DNA from: Shinella kummerowiae
GTDB lineage: Bacteria; Pseudomonadota; Alphaproteobacteria; Rhizobiales; Rhizobiaceae
Length of the DNA stretch: 64,000 nucleotides
Reading direction: 5' to 3'
Assembly (NCBI RefSeq): GCF_009827055.1
Contig: NZ_WUMK01000001.1
Span: 124,001 to 188,000, forward strand
Every line of letters starts with the position of its first letter. Position 1 is the stretch's first letter. A program made the translations under genes and the position numbers. The notes beneath the pieces were generated by a model, which was given only the letters and a program-made list of their open reading frames with translations, searched no databases and was not told the DNA's origin. This document shows, in pieces, positions 33,924 through 43,495 of the stretch.

Positions 33924-34276
33924 GTGGCAAGGGCACGGATCGCAAGATCGACTATATCGAATTCAATGTCACCGACATCACCCGGAGCAAATCCTTCTAC
34001 GGCGGCGCCTTCGGCTGGACGTTCACGGACTACGGTCCTGAATACTGCGAATTTCAGGATGGCCGCCTCACTGGAGGTTTCACGACGCTCGCGCCGGTCT
34101 CGGCCAAGGGGGGACCGCTTGTCATCCTCTTTGCCGACGATCTCGAAGACGCGCTCGGCCGGGTGGAAAAGGCGGGCGGAACGATCATGAAACCCATCTT
34201 CGCCTTCCCCGGCGGCCGACGTTTCCAGTTCGCGGATCCAGATGGCTACGAGCTTGCGGTCTGGTCCGACCGGTAA
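33920..34276 (+). CDS. VOC (glyoxalase/bleomycin resistance fold) family protein
   Basis: A 118-residue single-domain VOC protein: IDYIEFNVTDITRSKSFYGGAFGWTF at the start and FQFADPDGYELAVWS at the end are hallmarks of the fold. Two beta-alpha-beta3 halves are visible. It is coupled to the SRPBCC-like gene by a four-base overlap. Many such proteins are annotated as enzymes without evidence; substrate unknown. Confidence 0.88.
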   Translation: MSGKGTDRKIDYIEFNVTDITRSKSFYGGAFGWTFTDYGPEYCEFQDGRLTGGFTTLAPVSAKGGPLVILFADDLEDALGRVEKAGGTIMKPIFAFPGGRRFQFADPDGYELAVWSDR

Positions 34277-34393
34277 CCGACCTTCCGCAACGTCAATGTG
34301 ATTGCCCTGACGACTTTTAGCGAAGGAATTCAGGCTTTTTCAATCAGACGCTCATAGGCAAGGCCTGCGATCAAACGAACGCGGGGCCGTTTC

Positions 34394-35131
34394 ATGTACA
34401 AAATCCTCGGCAAGACACTGGCGGTCGCCGTGCTCTCCATGCTGGCGTCGCTGCTCATCAGCTTCGCCTTCGTGCCGCTGATGGGCGGTCAGGTTGCCGG
34501 CGCAGGTCTCGTCATGACGATCGTCTGTCCCATCGTCATCTCCATCCCGGCCTCGCTTGTGCATTTCTATCGTGGAGAGAAGCTGCGCTCGACCAATGCA
34601 GCACTCGCGGCGGCGCGGGACGAGCTGACGGAGGCCTACACCCGGCTACAACACCAGGCGCGACGGGATGCACTGACCGGCCTGCTTAACCGCGCCACAT
34701 TCATCGCCGAGCTGGGGTCCGCAAGCCAGGCCGGCGCGCGTGGCGGACTGCTGTTCCTTGATGTGGATCATTTCAAGTCGGTCAACGACCGCTTCGGACA
34801 TGCGACAGGCGACGAGGCTCTCGAACGTGTGGGCAGTACCCTCTCAGCGCTGACGTCGGAAGGTGATCTGGTCGGCCGGCTCGGCGGCGAGGAGTTCGCG
34901 ATCTTCCTGCACGGTGCATCGCCCGAACGCATGCTCGACCATTCGCAGGCGGTGCGCGAGGCTGTGAGGGCCATCGAGCTGCTCTCTCCGACAGGACACC
35001 GTGTCCCGCTCGGCATCAGCATCGGCGCCTTCCACTGCGCGCCGCGCTTCGACCCGGCGGAAGCGCTTGCGGCCTCCGATCGCAATCTCTACCGGGCAAA
35101 ATCGGCCGGCCGCAACACCGTCGTCGCATGA
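34394..35131 (+). CDS. Membrane diguanylate cyclase (GGDEF)
   Basis: A 245-residue protein with two membrane helices (about residues 7-30 and 37-58), a short coiled linker (NAALAAARDELTEAYTRLQHQ) and a GGDEF domain: DALTGLLNRATF, LDVDHFKSVND, active site GRLGGEEFAIFL. Gly-Gly-Glu-Glu-Phe is competent for c-di-GMP synthesis. No RxxD inhibition site is obvious five residues before the motif. It sits between the two cbb3 clusters on the opposite strand and ends at a terminator shared with ccoP. Confidence 0.93.
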   Translation: MYKILGKTLAVAVLSMLASLLISFAFVPLMGGQVAGAGLVMTIVCPIVISIPASLVHFYRGEKLRSTNAALAAARDELTEAYTRLQHQARRDALTGLLNRATFIAELGSASQAGARGGLLFLDVDHFKSVNDRFGHATGDEALERVGSTLSALTSEGDLVGRLGGEEFAIFLHGASPERMLDHSQAVREAVRAIELLSPTGHRVPLGISIGAFHCAPRFDPAEALAASDRNLYRAKSAGRNTVVA

Positions 35132-35133
35132 AA

Positions 35134-35156
35134 AAGGCCGCGGAGACCGCGGCCTT
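35134..35156. terminator. Bidirectional terminator between GGDEF gene and ccoP
   Basis: AAGGCCGCGG-AGA-CCGCGGCCTT is a perfect ten-pair stem with A-rich left flank and TTCTTA on the right, directly between the convergent stops. Confidence 0.88.
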
Positions 35157-35178
35157 CTTACTTGAAAGTGTCCAGTGT

Positions 35179-36042
35179 TTACTCGCCGCCGCCCAGCGAA
35201 TGGACGAAGACGGCGAGCTGCTTGACCGCAGGGTCGCCGAGACGCGGCAACCAGGCAGGCATGACACCATGCTTCGGCGACTTGATTTGCGTGGCGATGG
35301 CAGCCTCCCCCTCGCCTTTCAGCCAGATGGCGTCGGCAAGGTTCGGGGCGCCCATCTCGCGGTTGCCACTGGCGTCTTCGCCATGGCAGGCGGCGCAGTT
35401 GTCGGCAAAGATCTGCTTGCCGGGCTCGACCATGCCGGCATCCGCCGGCGTGCCCGTCAGGTTGACGACGAAGGCCGCGACCTGCTTGATTTCCTCCGGC
35501 TGGAGAATGTCGCCATAAGCGGGCATTTCGGAGACGCGGGTCTCGTCGTCACCCGGATGGCGGATGCCGTGGGCGATCGTCTGGTAGATGTCATCCGCCG
35601 TTCCACCCCAGACCCAGTCGTCGTCGTTGAGATTCGGGAAGCCGACGAAGCCGGCGGCACCCGAACCATGGCATTGCGCGCAGTTGACCTTGAAGGCCGA
35701 GGCGCCGCCAGCAATGGCGAATTGCGAGAGCTGCGGATCGGCCATGATCTCCTGCAGCGACGACTTGGCGATGCGGTCGACCATCCCGGCCTGTGCCTGC
35801 TTGGCGCTGGCAAGCTCGGTCGCGATATTGGCGCGGCTCGACCAGCCGAGCATGCCGGTCGTCGCATCGGAGATCAGCGGCCAGGCTGGAAACGCGATCG
35901 TGTAGCCGATCGCCCAGAGGATCGTGGCGTAGAACGTCCAGACCCACCAGCGCGGCATCGGATTGTTGAGTTCGCGGATACCGTCCCATTCGTGGCCGGT
36001 GGTTTCGACGCCCGAGATTTCGTCGATGTGTTTCTCGGCCAT
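35179..36042 (-). CDS. ccoP: Cytochrome cbb3 oxidase subunit III (dihaem cytochrome c)
   Basis: A 287-residue subunit with an N-terminal membrane helix (WVWTFYATILWAIGYTIAF) and two CxxCH haem sites, CAQCH and CAACH, in the periplasmic part. It passes electrons from cytochrome c to CcoO and CcoN. It is also called FixP. The start is two bases after the ccoQ stop region (TGATC gap), consistent with a single ccoNOQP transcript. Confidence 0.96.
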   Translation of the reverse strand: MAEKHIDEISGVETTGHEWDGIRELNNPMPRWWVWTFYATILWAIGYTIAFPAWPLISDATTGMLGWSSRANIATELASAKQAQAGMVDRIAKSSLQEIMADPQLSQFAIAGGASAFKVNCAQCHGSGAAGFVGFPNLNDDDWVWGGTADDIYQTIAHGIRHPGDDETRVSEMPAYGDILQPEEIKQVAAFVVNLTGTPADAGMVEPGKQIFADNCAACHGEDASGNREMGAPNLADAIWLKGEGEAAIATQIKSPKHGVMPAWLPRLGDPAVKQLAVFVHSLGGGE

Positions 36043-36044
36043 GA

Positions 36045-36197
36045 TCAGTCCTCCTTGAGAGGGATTTCAGCAGCCCGTTCCGCGGCCTTGCGGGCGCCGG
36101 GGCGGAAGACGAAGGCGACGACGGCCAGGAAGAACAGCGTCATGGCGAGAAGCGCCCAGCTGTCGGCGAAGTGGCGCATGGCGGTATAGGTTTCCAT
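36045..36197 (-). CDS. ccoQ: Cytochrome cbb3 oxidase subunit CcoQ/FixQ
   Basis: A 50-residue subunit: short start METYTAMRHFADSW, one membrane helix (ALLAMTLFFLAVVAFVFRPG) and a charged tail. It stabilises the cbb3 complex. GGAGGGG lies a few bases before the ATG at 36197. The position between ccoO and ccoP is the normal one. Confidence 0.95.
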   Translation of the reverse strand: METYTAMRHFADSWALLAMTLFFLAVVAFVFRPGARKAAERAAEIPLKED

Positions 36198-36207
36198 GGG
36201 CCCCTCC

Positions 36208-36939
36208 TCAGCGGTAACCGGCGGCGTCGTCATAGGTGGAGAAGTCCACCAGCGTGCCGAGCATCTGCAGATAGGCGACGAGCGCATCCATTTCGGTGAG
36301 CTTGGCCGGGTTGCCGTCGAAATCGCCAAGCTTGGCCTTCGGGTAACGGGCCTCGATGCCGGACGTGTCGGCATTCGGGTCGGCCTGCGCCTTCATGTCG
36401 GCCACGGCGTTTTCCAGCATCTCGTCCGTATAGGGCACGCCGACGGCGCGGTTGGCCGACAGGTGCATCGAGATGGTCTTCACCTCGATGGGTGTCTCCT
36501 TGAGGAAGGCATAGCTTGGCATCACCGATTCCGGCACGACCGAGCGCGGCTCGATCAGGTGCTGGACGTGCCACTCGTTCGAGTATCGGTCGCCGACGCG
36601 GGCGAGGTCCGGCCCCGTGCGCTTCGAGCCCCACTGGAACGGATGATCGTACATCGATTCCGCGGCAAGCGAGTAATGCCCGTAGCGCTCCACCTCGTCG
36701 CGGAACGGCCGGATCATCTGGCTATGACAGGTGTAGCAGCCCTCGCGGACGTAGATGCCGCGGCCCGCAAGCTCCAGCGGCGAATAAGGCCGTACGCCCT
36801 CCACCTTCTCGATGGTGTTTTCGAGGTAGAAAAGCGGAGCGATCTCGACGATGCCGCCGATGGAGACGACGAGCAGCGAGCCGACGAGGAGAAGCGTCGC
36901 GTTGCGTTCGAGGATGGCGTGTTTATCAAGAATGGACAT
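36208..36939 (-). CDS. ccoO: Cytochrome cbb3 oxidase subunit II (monohaem cytochrome c)
   Basis: A 243-residue subunit with an N-terminal membrane helix ([19 protein letters not shown]) and one haem c site, [12 protein letters not shown], plus the VMPSYAFL methionine-ligand region. It relays electrons to the CcoN haem b. Eleven bases separate it from ccoN. Confidence 0.96.
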   Translation of the reverse strand: MSILDKHAILERNATLLLVGSLLVVSIGGIVEIAPLFYLENTIEKVEGVRPYSPLELAGRGIYVREGCYTCHSQMIRPFRDEVERYGHYSLAAESMYDHPFQWGSKRTGPDLARVGDRYSNEWHVQHLIEPRSVVPESVMPSYAFLKETPIEVKTISMHLSANRAVGVPYTDEMLENAVADMKAQADPNADTSGIEARYPKAKLGDFDGNPAKLTEMDALVAYLQMLGTLVDFSTYDDAAGYR

Positions 36940-36950
36940 CGTGTCCCCTC

Positions 36951-38573
36951 CTATTCGGCCGGCTGGAGCGCAGGCGTGGCACCCGGGATCGGGGCCTCGT
37001 CACGCTGGTAGCCGAGGATTGTCATGGTCACGTTGTAGGCCATGATGAGCGCCCCCAAGAGGAACAGCCCACCGCCAACGGCCCGCAGCACGTAGTAGGG
37101 GAACATGGCGGCGATCGTTTCGGCGAACGAGTAGACCAGGAAGCCCTGCTCGTCGTATTCGCGCCACATCAGGCCCTGCTGGATGCCGGCGACCCACATG
37201 ACGGCCGCGTAGATGACGATGCCGAGGGTCGCCAGCCAGAAGTGCCAGTTGACCATGCGGATCGAGTAGAGCCGCTCGCGGTTCCACAGTTTCGGCACGA
37301 GGAAGTAGACCGCGCCGAAGGTGATCAGGCCGTTCCAGCCGAGCGCACCCGAATGCACGTGGCCGATCGTCCAGTCCGTATAGTGGCTGAGCGAGTTGAC
37401 CGACTTGATCGACATCATCGGACCTTCGAAGGTCGCCATGCCGTAGAAGGCGATGGCCATGACCATCATGCGCACGATCGGGTCGGTGCGGATCTTGTCC
37501 CAGGCGCCCTGAAGCGTCATCAGGCCGTTGATCATGCCGCCCCACGAGGGCATCCAGAGCATGATCGAGAAGACCATGCCGAGCGTCTGCGCCCAGTCCG
37601 GCAGCGCCGTATAGTGCAGGTGGTGCGGGCCGGCCCAGATATACATGAAGATCAGGGCCCAGAAGTGGATGATCGACAGGCGGTAGGAATAGACCGGCCG
37701 GTTCACCTGCTTGGGCACGAAGTAGTACATCATGCCGAGGAAGCCGGCCGTCAGGAAGAAGCCGACGGCATTATGGCCGTACCACCACTGGGTCAACGCG
37801 TCCTGCACGCCCGAGAAGGCCGAATAGCTCTTCACACCAAGGAACGAGACCGGGACGGCCAGGTTATTGACGATATGCAGCATGGCGACGGTGACGATGA
37901 AGGCGAGAAAGAACCAGTTGGCCACATAGATGTGCGGTTCCTTGCGGGTCAGGATCGTGCCGAGGAAGGCGATCAGATAGGCGACCCACACGACGGTCAG
38001 CCAGATATCGACATACCATTCCGGCTCGGCATACTCCCTGCCCTGCGTGATGCCGAGCAGATAGCCGGTTGCGGCCATGACGATGAAGAGCTGATAGCCC
38101 CAGAACACGAACCAGCCGAGATTGCCGCCGAAAAGACGGGCGCGCGAGGTGCGCTGCACGACATAGAACGAGGTCGCGATCAGCGCATTGCCGCAGAAGG
38201 CGAAAATGACCGCCGAGGTATGCAGCGGCCGCACACGGCCGAAGTTGAGCCATGGCTCGATATTGAGATCGGGGAAGGCAAGCTGCGCGGCGACAACGAC
38301 GCCGACCAGAAAGCCGACGACGCCCCAGAACACCGTGGCGATGACGCCGTAGCGGATAACCTCGTCGAAATAGCCGTCGTCGTGCTCCGACGACCTGCTG
38401 GCGATCACCGGCGCAAAGGAGATGCGCCGGATCATGAAGAGCGTGCTGGCGAGCAGCACGAAGAAGAGAACCCACATATGGGCCTCGAAGAGCCTGTCCT
38501 GGGCGAATGCCGCGCCGAGCAGCGCGATGAACGCGCCGACGGCCAGGACGATCGTTTCCGTTACATATTTCAT
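36951..38573 (-). CDS. ccoN: Cytochrome cbb3 oxidase catalytic subunit I
   Basis: A 540-residue, 12-helix haem-copper oxidase subunit for respiration at low oxygen. Haem and copper ligands lie in [53 protein letters not shown] and [19 protein letters not shown]. The MKYVTET start at 38573 has GGGGGA about nine bases upstream; an ATG three codons earlier (38582) touches that sequence and is less likely. An FNR-type box lies 104 bases or more upstream. First gene of ccoNOQP (fixNOQP). Confidence 0.97.
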   Translation of the reverse strand: MKYVTETIVLAVGAFIALLGAAFAQDRLFEAHMWVLFFVLLASTLFMIRRISFAPVIASRSSEHDDGYFDEVIRYGVIATVFWGVVGFLVGVVVAAQLAFPDLNIEPWLNFGRVRPLHTSAVIFAFCGNALIATSFYVVQRTSRARLFGGNLGWFVFWGYQLFIVMAATGYLLGITQGREYAEPEWYVDIWLTVVWVAYLIAFLGTILTRKEPHIYVANWFFLAFIVTVAMLHIVNNLAVPVSFLGVKSYSAFSGVQDALTQWWYGHNAVGFFLTAGFLGMMYYFVPKQVNRPVYSYRLSIIHFWALIFMYIWAGPHHLHYTALPDWAQTLGMVFSIMLWMPSWGGMINGLMTLQGAWDKIRTDPIVRMMVMAIAFYGMATFEGPMMSIKSVNSLSHYTDWTIGHVHSGALGWNGLITFGAVYFLVPKLWNRERLYSIRMVNWHFWLATLGIVIYAAVMWVAGIQQGLMWREYDEQGFLVYSFAETIAAMFPYYVLRAVGGGLFLLGALIMAYNVTMTILGYQRDEAPIPGATPALQPAE

Positions 38574-38676
38574 CGTTGGCATCCCCCAACTCGTCAATTT
38601 CTCGCTCGGACCGGTTCCCGCACGGAATCGGCCTTTGCGCTCGATTGAGGCTTCGCAGATGCGCACGGAAGCATCC

Positions 38677-38690
38677 TTGACATGGATCAA
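38677..38690. promoter_or_regulatory. FNR/FixK-type box between ccoN and the hemerythrin gene
   Basis: TTGACATGGATCAA has perfect TTGA and TCAA half sites. It lies between divergent genes, 104 bases before ccoN and 94 before the hemerythrin gene, so it can activate either or both. Confidence 0.82.
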
Positions 38691-38783
38691 GGCGGGGACC
38701 GGAAGCGGACGGCATCAAAGGGACAGGTTGACGCAGCCGCGCGTCGAAACACCCGCGGCTCTTCCCAAACGAGGAAGCACGAC

Positions 38784-39263
38784 ATGACAGACTATGCAGA
38801 TATCGCCCGGCTGCTATCCGATCGCCCGACGGACGCCGTCTCGCTCGACTGGCTGAAGAAAGCCCATGACACGCAGCTGACGCTTTGCACGGCGCTGGAG
38901 GAAATCGCCGACAGCCTCCCGGCGAACATCAACCGGCAAAAATGCATCTATGCCGCCAAGTCCCTGATTCCACTGGTCAACGGTGTGCACCGCTATGAGG
39001 AGGAAGCCCTGTTTCCGCTGCTGGAAAGCAAAGGCGCCGGCGACCCGGAACTGGCAGACTCCATCGCCCGGCTGAAATTCGAACATGTCGAGGACGAGTG
39101 CTTCGCCGAAGAGTTGACCGACACGCTGACGCGCCTCGGCAGCGGCGACGGCACCGTCAACGCAGAAGCCGCGGGCTACATGCTCCGCGGCTTCTTCGAA
39201 TCGATCCGGCGCCATATCGCTTTCGAACAGCAATTCATGCTGCGCGGCGGTCTCGCCGCATGA
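38784..39263 (+). CDS. Hemerythrin (HHE) domain protein
   Basis: A 159-residue four-helix protein with the spacing of a diiron hemerythrin: His in KKAHDTQ, the HRYEEEALFPLLE helix, KFEHVEDECFAEEL and RRHIAFEQQFML. Such proteins bind oxygen, nitric oxide or sense iron/oxygen. AGGAAG lies about nine bases before the ATG. Divergence from ccoN across an FNR-type box suggests induction at low oxygen, perhaps to protect or supply the cbb3 oxidase. Function inferred. Confidence 0.87.
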   Translation: MTDYADIARLLSDRPTDAVSLDWLKKAHDTQLTLCTALEEIADSLPANINRQKCIYAAKSLIPLVNGVHRYEEEALFPLLESKGAGDPELADSIARLKFEHVEDECFAEELTDTLTRLGSGDGTVNAEAAGYMLRGFFESIRRHIAFEQQFMLRGGLAA

Positions 39264-39267
39264 TGGC

Positions 39268-39978
39268 TCAGGCTGCCATCGGGTCGCGCACTTCGTGCAG
39301 TTCCTGAAGCACGAGGATGGCGCCGAGCGCGTTTCCGGCAGCCGACATGCAAGGCGTCATCCGGCAACGGATCATCGCATTGCCACGACGCGAGGAAAGA
39401 TAGTCGTATTCGACCATCTCTCCCGCAAAACAGCGGTCCAGATGGCGCTTCACACGGCTTTCAAAGCGCTGCACACCGATGAACTCCACGACATGCCGCC
39501 CCACGAGATCAATGGGTTTCTCGCTAAAGCGCTCGGCATTGAGCGGGTTGGAATAGATATAACGGTAGTCCGTCGCAATGACGGCAACCCGGTCCGGCAA
39601 ACTGTCGAGGATCGCCTCGTTGAGCAGCCCGTCCTCCACCACCCGCGGCACTGTCATGGGGCGCGCGACCTCCGGCAGTTTCAACCCGAACGGTGTTCCA
39701 GCCTCTTCGGTGCCGAAATAGCGGTCCAGCAAAACCTTGAAACTATGCGCCTGCCGGAGCACGCAGGCCCTGTCTTCCGACTCCTCCCGAAGAAGGTCCA
39801 CCACGAACTGGAACTGCGACCGCAGCTCGGAAGCGTCATTGGCTTCCCTGTTCAACACAGCCGCCAGAGCGGGCTCTATTTCCCTGTCCAGCATGGAAAT
39901 GAGTCTCTCATTTCCCGTCCTCACTGCATGCTGGAGTTGAGAATACTTAAACCAGAACAACTCTACAAGAGCTTTCAA
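39268..39978 (-). CDS. PAS-domain protein without output domain
   Basis: A 236-residue soluble protein. Residues 1-110 are helical and unrecognised; the C-terminal half is a PAS domain (LNEAILDSLPDRVAVIATDYRYIYSNPLNAERF, VGRHVVEFIG, GAILVLQELHE). No kinase, GGDEF or DNA-binding part follows. The start is TTG at 39978, supported by GGGAG eight bases upstream; the first ATG would be 28 residues in. It converges with the hemerythrin gene (four-base gap) and could be a partner sensor for low oxygen or redox. The 237-base AT-rich gap to lpxXL holds no further gene that I can see. Confidence 0.78.
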   Translation of the reverse strand: MKALVELFWFKYSQLQHAVRTGNERLISMLDREIEPALAAVLNREANDASELRSQFQFVVDLLREESEDRACVLRQAHSFKVLLDRYFGTEEAGTPFGLKLPEVARPMTVPRVVEDGLLNEAILDSLPDRVAVIATDYRYIYSNPLNAERFSEKPIDLVGRHVVEFIGVQRFESRVKRHLDRCFAGEMVEYDYLSSRRGNAMIRCRMTPCMSAAGNALGAILVLQELHEVRDPMAA

Positions 39979-40215
39979 TTCATGCTCCCTGAATTGCTGA
40001 AATCTACAGCAATTGCATCACTACATTATTCAAACTGTCCAGAAATGAGATGCAGCTTTGATCTTACCTCCCCCAAATATGCTATCCAAAGCGCTTACAT
40101 TAGCAAAATGGTAACAGCGAACAGAAGGATGTCAAACCCGAATTAGCCAAAAGTCGCATAAATCGGCAAACTGAACGTATTCAAAATTAGAATGCAAAGA
40201 AAAAAATGTAAGCAC

Positions 40216-41151
40216 TCAAGTAATAAGGCTACGCTTGATATTCCACCGATCGTGATACCAAAGCCATTGGCCGGGATATTCCCGCACCCATTGTTCCACC
40301 TTGTCGTTGAGCATCTGCGCGGTCGCATCGACGTCAACAGCACCATTCTCCTTGCGGGGAACCTGCATTGCCGGTTCCAGCTCCAGGCGGTAGCGATTGC
40401 CGGGCAGACGAATGCACCGGGCCGGATAGACCTCGCAATCGAACTGGCGGACGAGCTTGGCGAGCAGCGGATTGGTCTGCACGTCGCGGCCGAAGAATTT
40501 CGTGTGCAGTCCCTTGTTGAACTTCTGATCGACCAGCACGCCAACCGGACCGCCCGCCTCGAGCTTGCGGGCAAGCGTGAAGGAAGATCCGGCGTGGGAC
40601 GGCACGAGATTGCCCATGCGGGCACGACGGAATTCGAACACCTTGTCGGCAACATAGGGATTGTTCGGCGGCCGGAACAGCACCGTCACATCAAGCCCGA
40701 AGGACGCCCCGGCCACCGGCAGCAGCTCGAAATTGCCGGTATGCGCCGTGAAGACGATGAAGGGGCGCGGATTGTCGCGCAGGTCGAGGAACAGCGGAAT
40801 GCCCGACACCTCGATCCGCCCCGGCGCAGTTCGCGAAGGGTCGAAATCGAACAACCGGTCGAGGAAGACATATTCGGCGGCAAGCCGGCCCATATTGCCC
40901 CAAGCGTCAAGCGCAATGGTCTCGATCTCCGCCTCCGGCTTTTCCGGAAAGGCGTTGCGCAGATTGGTCAGCGTCAGCGTATGCCGGCTCGTCTTCGGGC
41001 CGATCCAGCGTGCCGCGCGGTCGGCAAAGTTGATTGCCCGGTCGGCCGGCAGCAGCTTCAGAAGGTTGAGCAGGCCGAAGGCGAATTGCGCCACCAGCCA
41101 TTGCTGTGTGTTCCGGAGCGCCAGGACAAGGCGTGCGACGAGCATTTTCAC
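40216..41151 (-). CDS. lpxXL: Lipid A very-long-chain acyltransferase
   Basis: A 311-residue LpxL/HtrB-family acyltransferase moving 27-hydroxyoctacosanoate from AcpXL to lipid A. The catalytic H(X)4E is His137 to Glu142 in FTAHTGNFELLP; further family motifs are LFRPPNNPYV and VGVLVDQKFN. An N-terminal amphipathic/hydrophobic segment (LVAQFAFGLLNLLKLLP) binds the inner membrane. It is the last gene of the acpXL cluster, six bases after the dehydrogenase gene. Confidence 0.94.
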   Translation of the reverse strand: MKMLVARLVLALRNTQQWLVAQFAFGLLNLLKLLPADRAINFADRAARWIGPKTSRHTLTLTNLRNAFPEKPEAEIETIALDAWGNMGRLAAEYVFLDRLFDFDPSRTAPGRIEVSGIPLFLDLRDNPRPFIVFTAHTGNFELLPVAGASFGLDVTVLFRPPNNPYVADKVFEFRRARMGNLVPSHAGSSFTLARKLEAGGPVGVLVDQKFNKGLHTKFFGRDVQTNPLLAKLVRQFDCEVYPARCIRLPGNRYRLELEPAMQVPRKENGAVDVDATAQMLNDKVEQWVREYPGQWLWYHDRWNIKRSLIT

Positions 41152-41156
41152 AAATA

Positions 41157-42185
41157 TCAGTCCAGCTTCAGGACGATCTTGCCGAAGATCTGGCGTGATT
41201 CCATGCGTTCAAGCGCGGTTGCGATACCGTCGAAAGTGACTTCCGTATCGATGACCGGATGAACGACGCCGCGCGCCATCTTCTGCATGGCATTCGCCAT
41301 GTTCTCCATGCGGCAGCCAAACGAGCCGAGCAGCTTCAACTGCTGCTGAAACAGCATCATCAGATTGAGATCGGTCGATACACCGGATGTGGAGCCGCAG
41401 GTGACGAGACGGCCGCCGCGCTTCATGCACAGCATGGAGCCGGCCCAGGTGTCCTTGCCGACATGTTCGAAGACGACGTCGACGCCCTTCTTCTTGGTCA
41501 GCTTGCGCACCACACCTTCGAAACGGTCTTCGCGGTAGTTGATGACGTGGTCGGCGCCGAGCGCCTTGGCCTTCTCGATCTTGTCGTTCGAGCCGACGGT
41601 GGTGATGACGGTGCAGCCGGTCTTCTTGGCGAGCTGGATCGCCGCCGTGCCGATGCCGGAGCCGCCGGCATGGACGAGGATCGTTTCACCGGGCTCGAGC
41701 TTGGCGTTGTCAAACAGCATGTGCTCGACCGTGCCGAAGGTCACGGGGGCCAGCGCCGCGCCAACGGCATCGACGCCAGGCGGTGCCGGCACCAACAGAC
41801 GGGCCGGGAGATTGACCTTCTCCTGCGCAAAACCGTCAAGATGGAAGCCGTGCACACCACCGACATGTTCGCAGAGATTGTCGCGGCCTTCGCGGCAGGG
41901 CTTGCAGAGGCCGCAGGTGCGCGCGCCGTAGATGGAGACAAGCTGTCCGGGCAGAACATTGGAAACGCCCGGGCCGAGCGTCTCGACGACGCCGGCCGCT
42001 TCGGCACCGATAACCAGCGGCATCTTGCGCTTGGCGAAGGCCATGCCGCGCCAGCCCCAGACATCGATATGGTTGAGGGCGACGGCCTTCACGCGCAGCG
42101 TCACCTCGCCCGGGCCGGGAGCGTCCGGTTCCGGGATATCGGTCAGTTCGAGCTTGCGGTCGTCGAGAAGCTGGAGGGCACGCAT
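41157..42185 (-). CDS. adh2XL: Zinc-type alcohol dehydrogenase of the AcpXL cluster
   Basis: A 342-residue MDR-family oxidoreductase. Structural zinc cysteines are in CGLCKPCREGRDNLC, catalytic zinc region GAEAAGVVETLGPGV, NAD(P)-binding VHAGGSGIGTAAIQLA. It is the dehydrogenase/enoyl-reductase-like member of the rhizobial very-long-chain fatty acid operon; the step it performs is not settled to my knowledge. It lies 13 bases downstream of fabF1XL. Confidence 0.88.
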   Translation of the reverse strand: MRALQLLDDRKLELTDIPEPDAPGPGEVTLRVKAVALNHIDVWGWRGMAFAKRKMPLVIGAEAAGVVETLGPGVSNVLPGQLVSIYGARTCGLCKPCREGRDNLCEHVGGVHGFHLDGFAQEKVNLPARLLVPAPPGVDAVGAALAPVTFGTVEHMLFDNAKLEPGETILVHAGGSGIGTAAIQLAKKTGCTVITTVGSNDKIEKAKALGADHVINYREDRFEGVVRKLTKKKGVDVVFEHVGKDTWAGSMLCMKRGGRLVTCGSTSGVSTDLNLMMLFQQQLKLLGSFGCRMENMANAMQKMARGVVHPVIDTEVTFDGIATALERMESRQIFGKIVLKLD

Positions 42186-42198
42186 TGTCTTGTTCCTA

Positions 42199-43485
42199 TC
42201 AGGCCGGTTCGGCCGTCATGACGAGGCTGGCGTTCTGGCCGCCGAAACCGAAGGAGTTCGAAAGCACGGCAGTCACCTGCTTGTCGCGCTTCACGTTCGG
42301 CACGACGTCGAGCACGATTGCCGGGTCGGGATTCTGGTAGTTGATGGTCGGCGGCAGGGTGCCGGTCAGCATGGTCTGGATCGAGAACACCGCTTCGACC
42401 GCACCGGCGGCCGTCAGCGTGTGGCCGATCATCGACTTGTTGGACGAAACCGGAATGGCCGCCAGCTTTTCGCCGAAGACGGTCGACATGGAAAGATACT
42501 CCATCTTGTCGTTTTCCGGCGTCGAGGTGCCATGGGCATTGATATAGCCGATGCCGCTCTCGTCGATGCCGGCGTCTTCCAGCGCGGCACGGATCGTCGC
42601 GATGGCCGGGCCGCCATCCGGTGAAGACCGCGTGCGGTGGAAATGATCCGCCTTCTCGCCGCAGCCCTTGAGGATGCCGAGCACTTTCGCGCCGCGGGCG
42701 ATGGCGGATTCGAGCGATTCCAGCACGAGCGTCGCAGCGCCTTCGGCGATGACGAAACCGTCGCGGTCCTTGCTGAACGGCTTCGACGCCTTGGTCGGCG
42801 GGTCGTTCTGCGTCGAGAGTGCGGAGAGCAGCGCGAAGCGGATCAGCGCTTCGGCGGTCACCGAACCGTCGGTGCCGACGGTGAGCGCCCGGTCGGTGCG
42901 GCCCTGGCGGATCGCCTCGACGCCGAGCTGGATCGCCGTGGCGCCCGAGGCGCAGGCGGTCGACAGCGTCACCGGCAGGCCGCGTGTGCCGTAGCGGTCG
43001 GCAAGGCGTTCGGAGATCGCGCCGAACGCCCAAGCCTCATGCAAGGCCGGCTCGGCCTTGTCCCGCAAGACGGCGAGGAAACGATCATAGGCATCGCCCG
43101 GACGCTGCGACGGCGGCGCGCGGTCAGCGAGCGCAAAACGGTCGCGCCAGTCGGGCTCGATCGGCGGGGCGGCCAGGAAGAGCGGACCGCCGAATTCGCC
43201 GGAAAGGCCGGCCTGCGCCAGCGCCTCGTCCGTCGTTTCGCGCGCATAGGCATAGGAGCGCTCGACCGGGTTTTCGACCGGCAGGTCGATGAAATCGACC
43301 GTACCGGAAATACGGGTGTTCAGGCCATCGACCGGAAAGCGGGTGATGTCGTGGATGCCGGACACACCGCCGGTAAGCGCGGTCCAGTTGTCCTTCAGCC
43401 CCTGCCCCAGCGAGGTGATGACGCCCATGCCCGTGACGGCGACGATCGGGCGACCGAGGTGATCCCTGTAAGCGGCGTTCATCAT
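42199..43485 (-). CDS. fabF1XL: Beta-ketoacyl-ACP synthase II-type, FabF1XL
   Basis: A 428-residue condensing enzyme extending the very-long-chain acyl-AcpXL. Active Cys178 in TLSTACASGATAIQ, His in INAHGTSTPENDKMEY and in NKSMIGHTLTAAGAVE give the full Cys-His-His set. Tandem ATG at 43485/43482 with GAGG about 12 bases upstream. It follows fabF2XL by ten bases and is probably its catalytic partner, since fabF2XL lacks these residues. Confidence 0.92.
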   Translation of the reverse strand: MMNAAYRDHLGRPIVAVTGMGVITSLGQGLKDNWTALTGGVSGIHDITRFPVDGLNTRISGTVDFIDLPVENPVERSYAYARETTDEALAQAGLSGEFGGPLFLAAPPIEPDWRDRFALADRAPPSQRPGDAYDRFLAVLRDKAEPALHEAWAFGAISERLADRYGTRGLPVTLSTACASGATAIQLGVEAIRQGRTDRALTVGTDGSVTAEALIRFALLSALSTQNDPPTKASKPFSKDRDGFVIAEGAATLVLESLESAIARGAKVLGILKGCGEKADHFHRTRSSPDGGPAIATIRAALEDAGIDESGIGYINAHGTSTPENDKMEYLSMSTVFGEKLAAIPVSSNKSMIGHTLTAAGAVEAVFSIQTMLTGTLPPTINYQNPDPAIVLDVVPNVKRDKQVTAVLSNSFGFGGQNASLVMTAEPA

Positions 43486-43495
43486 GGCCGGAACC

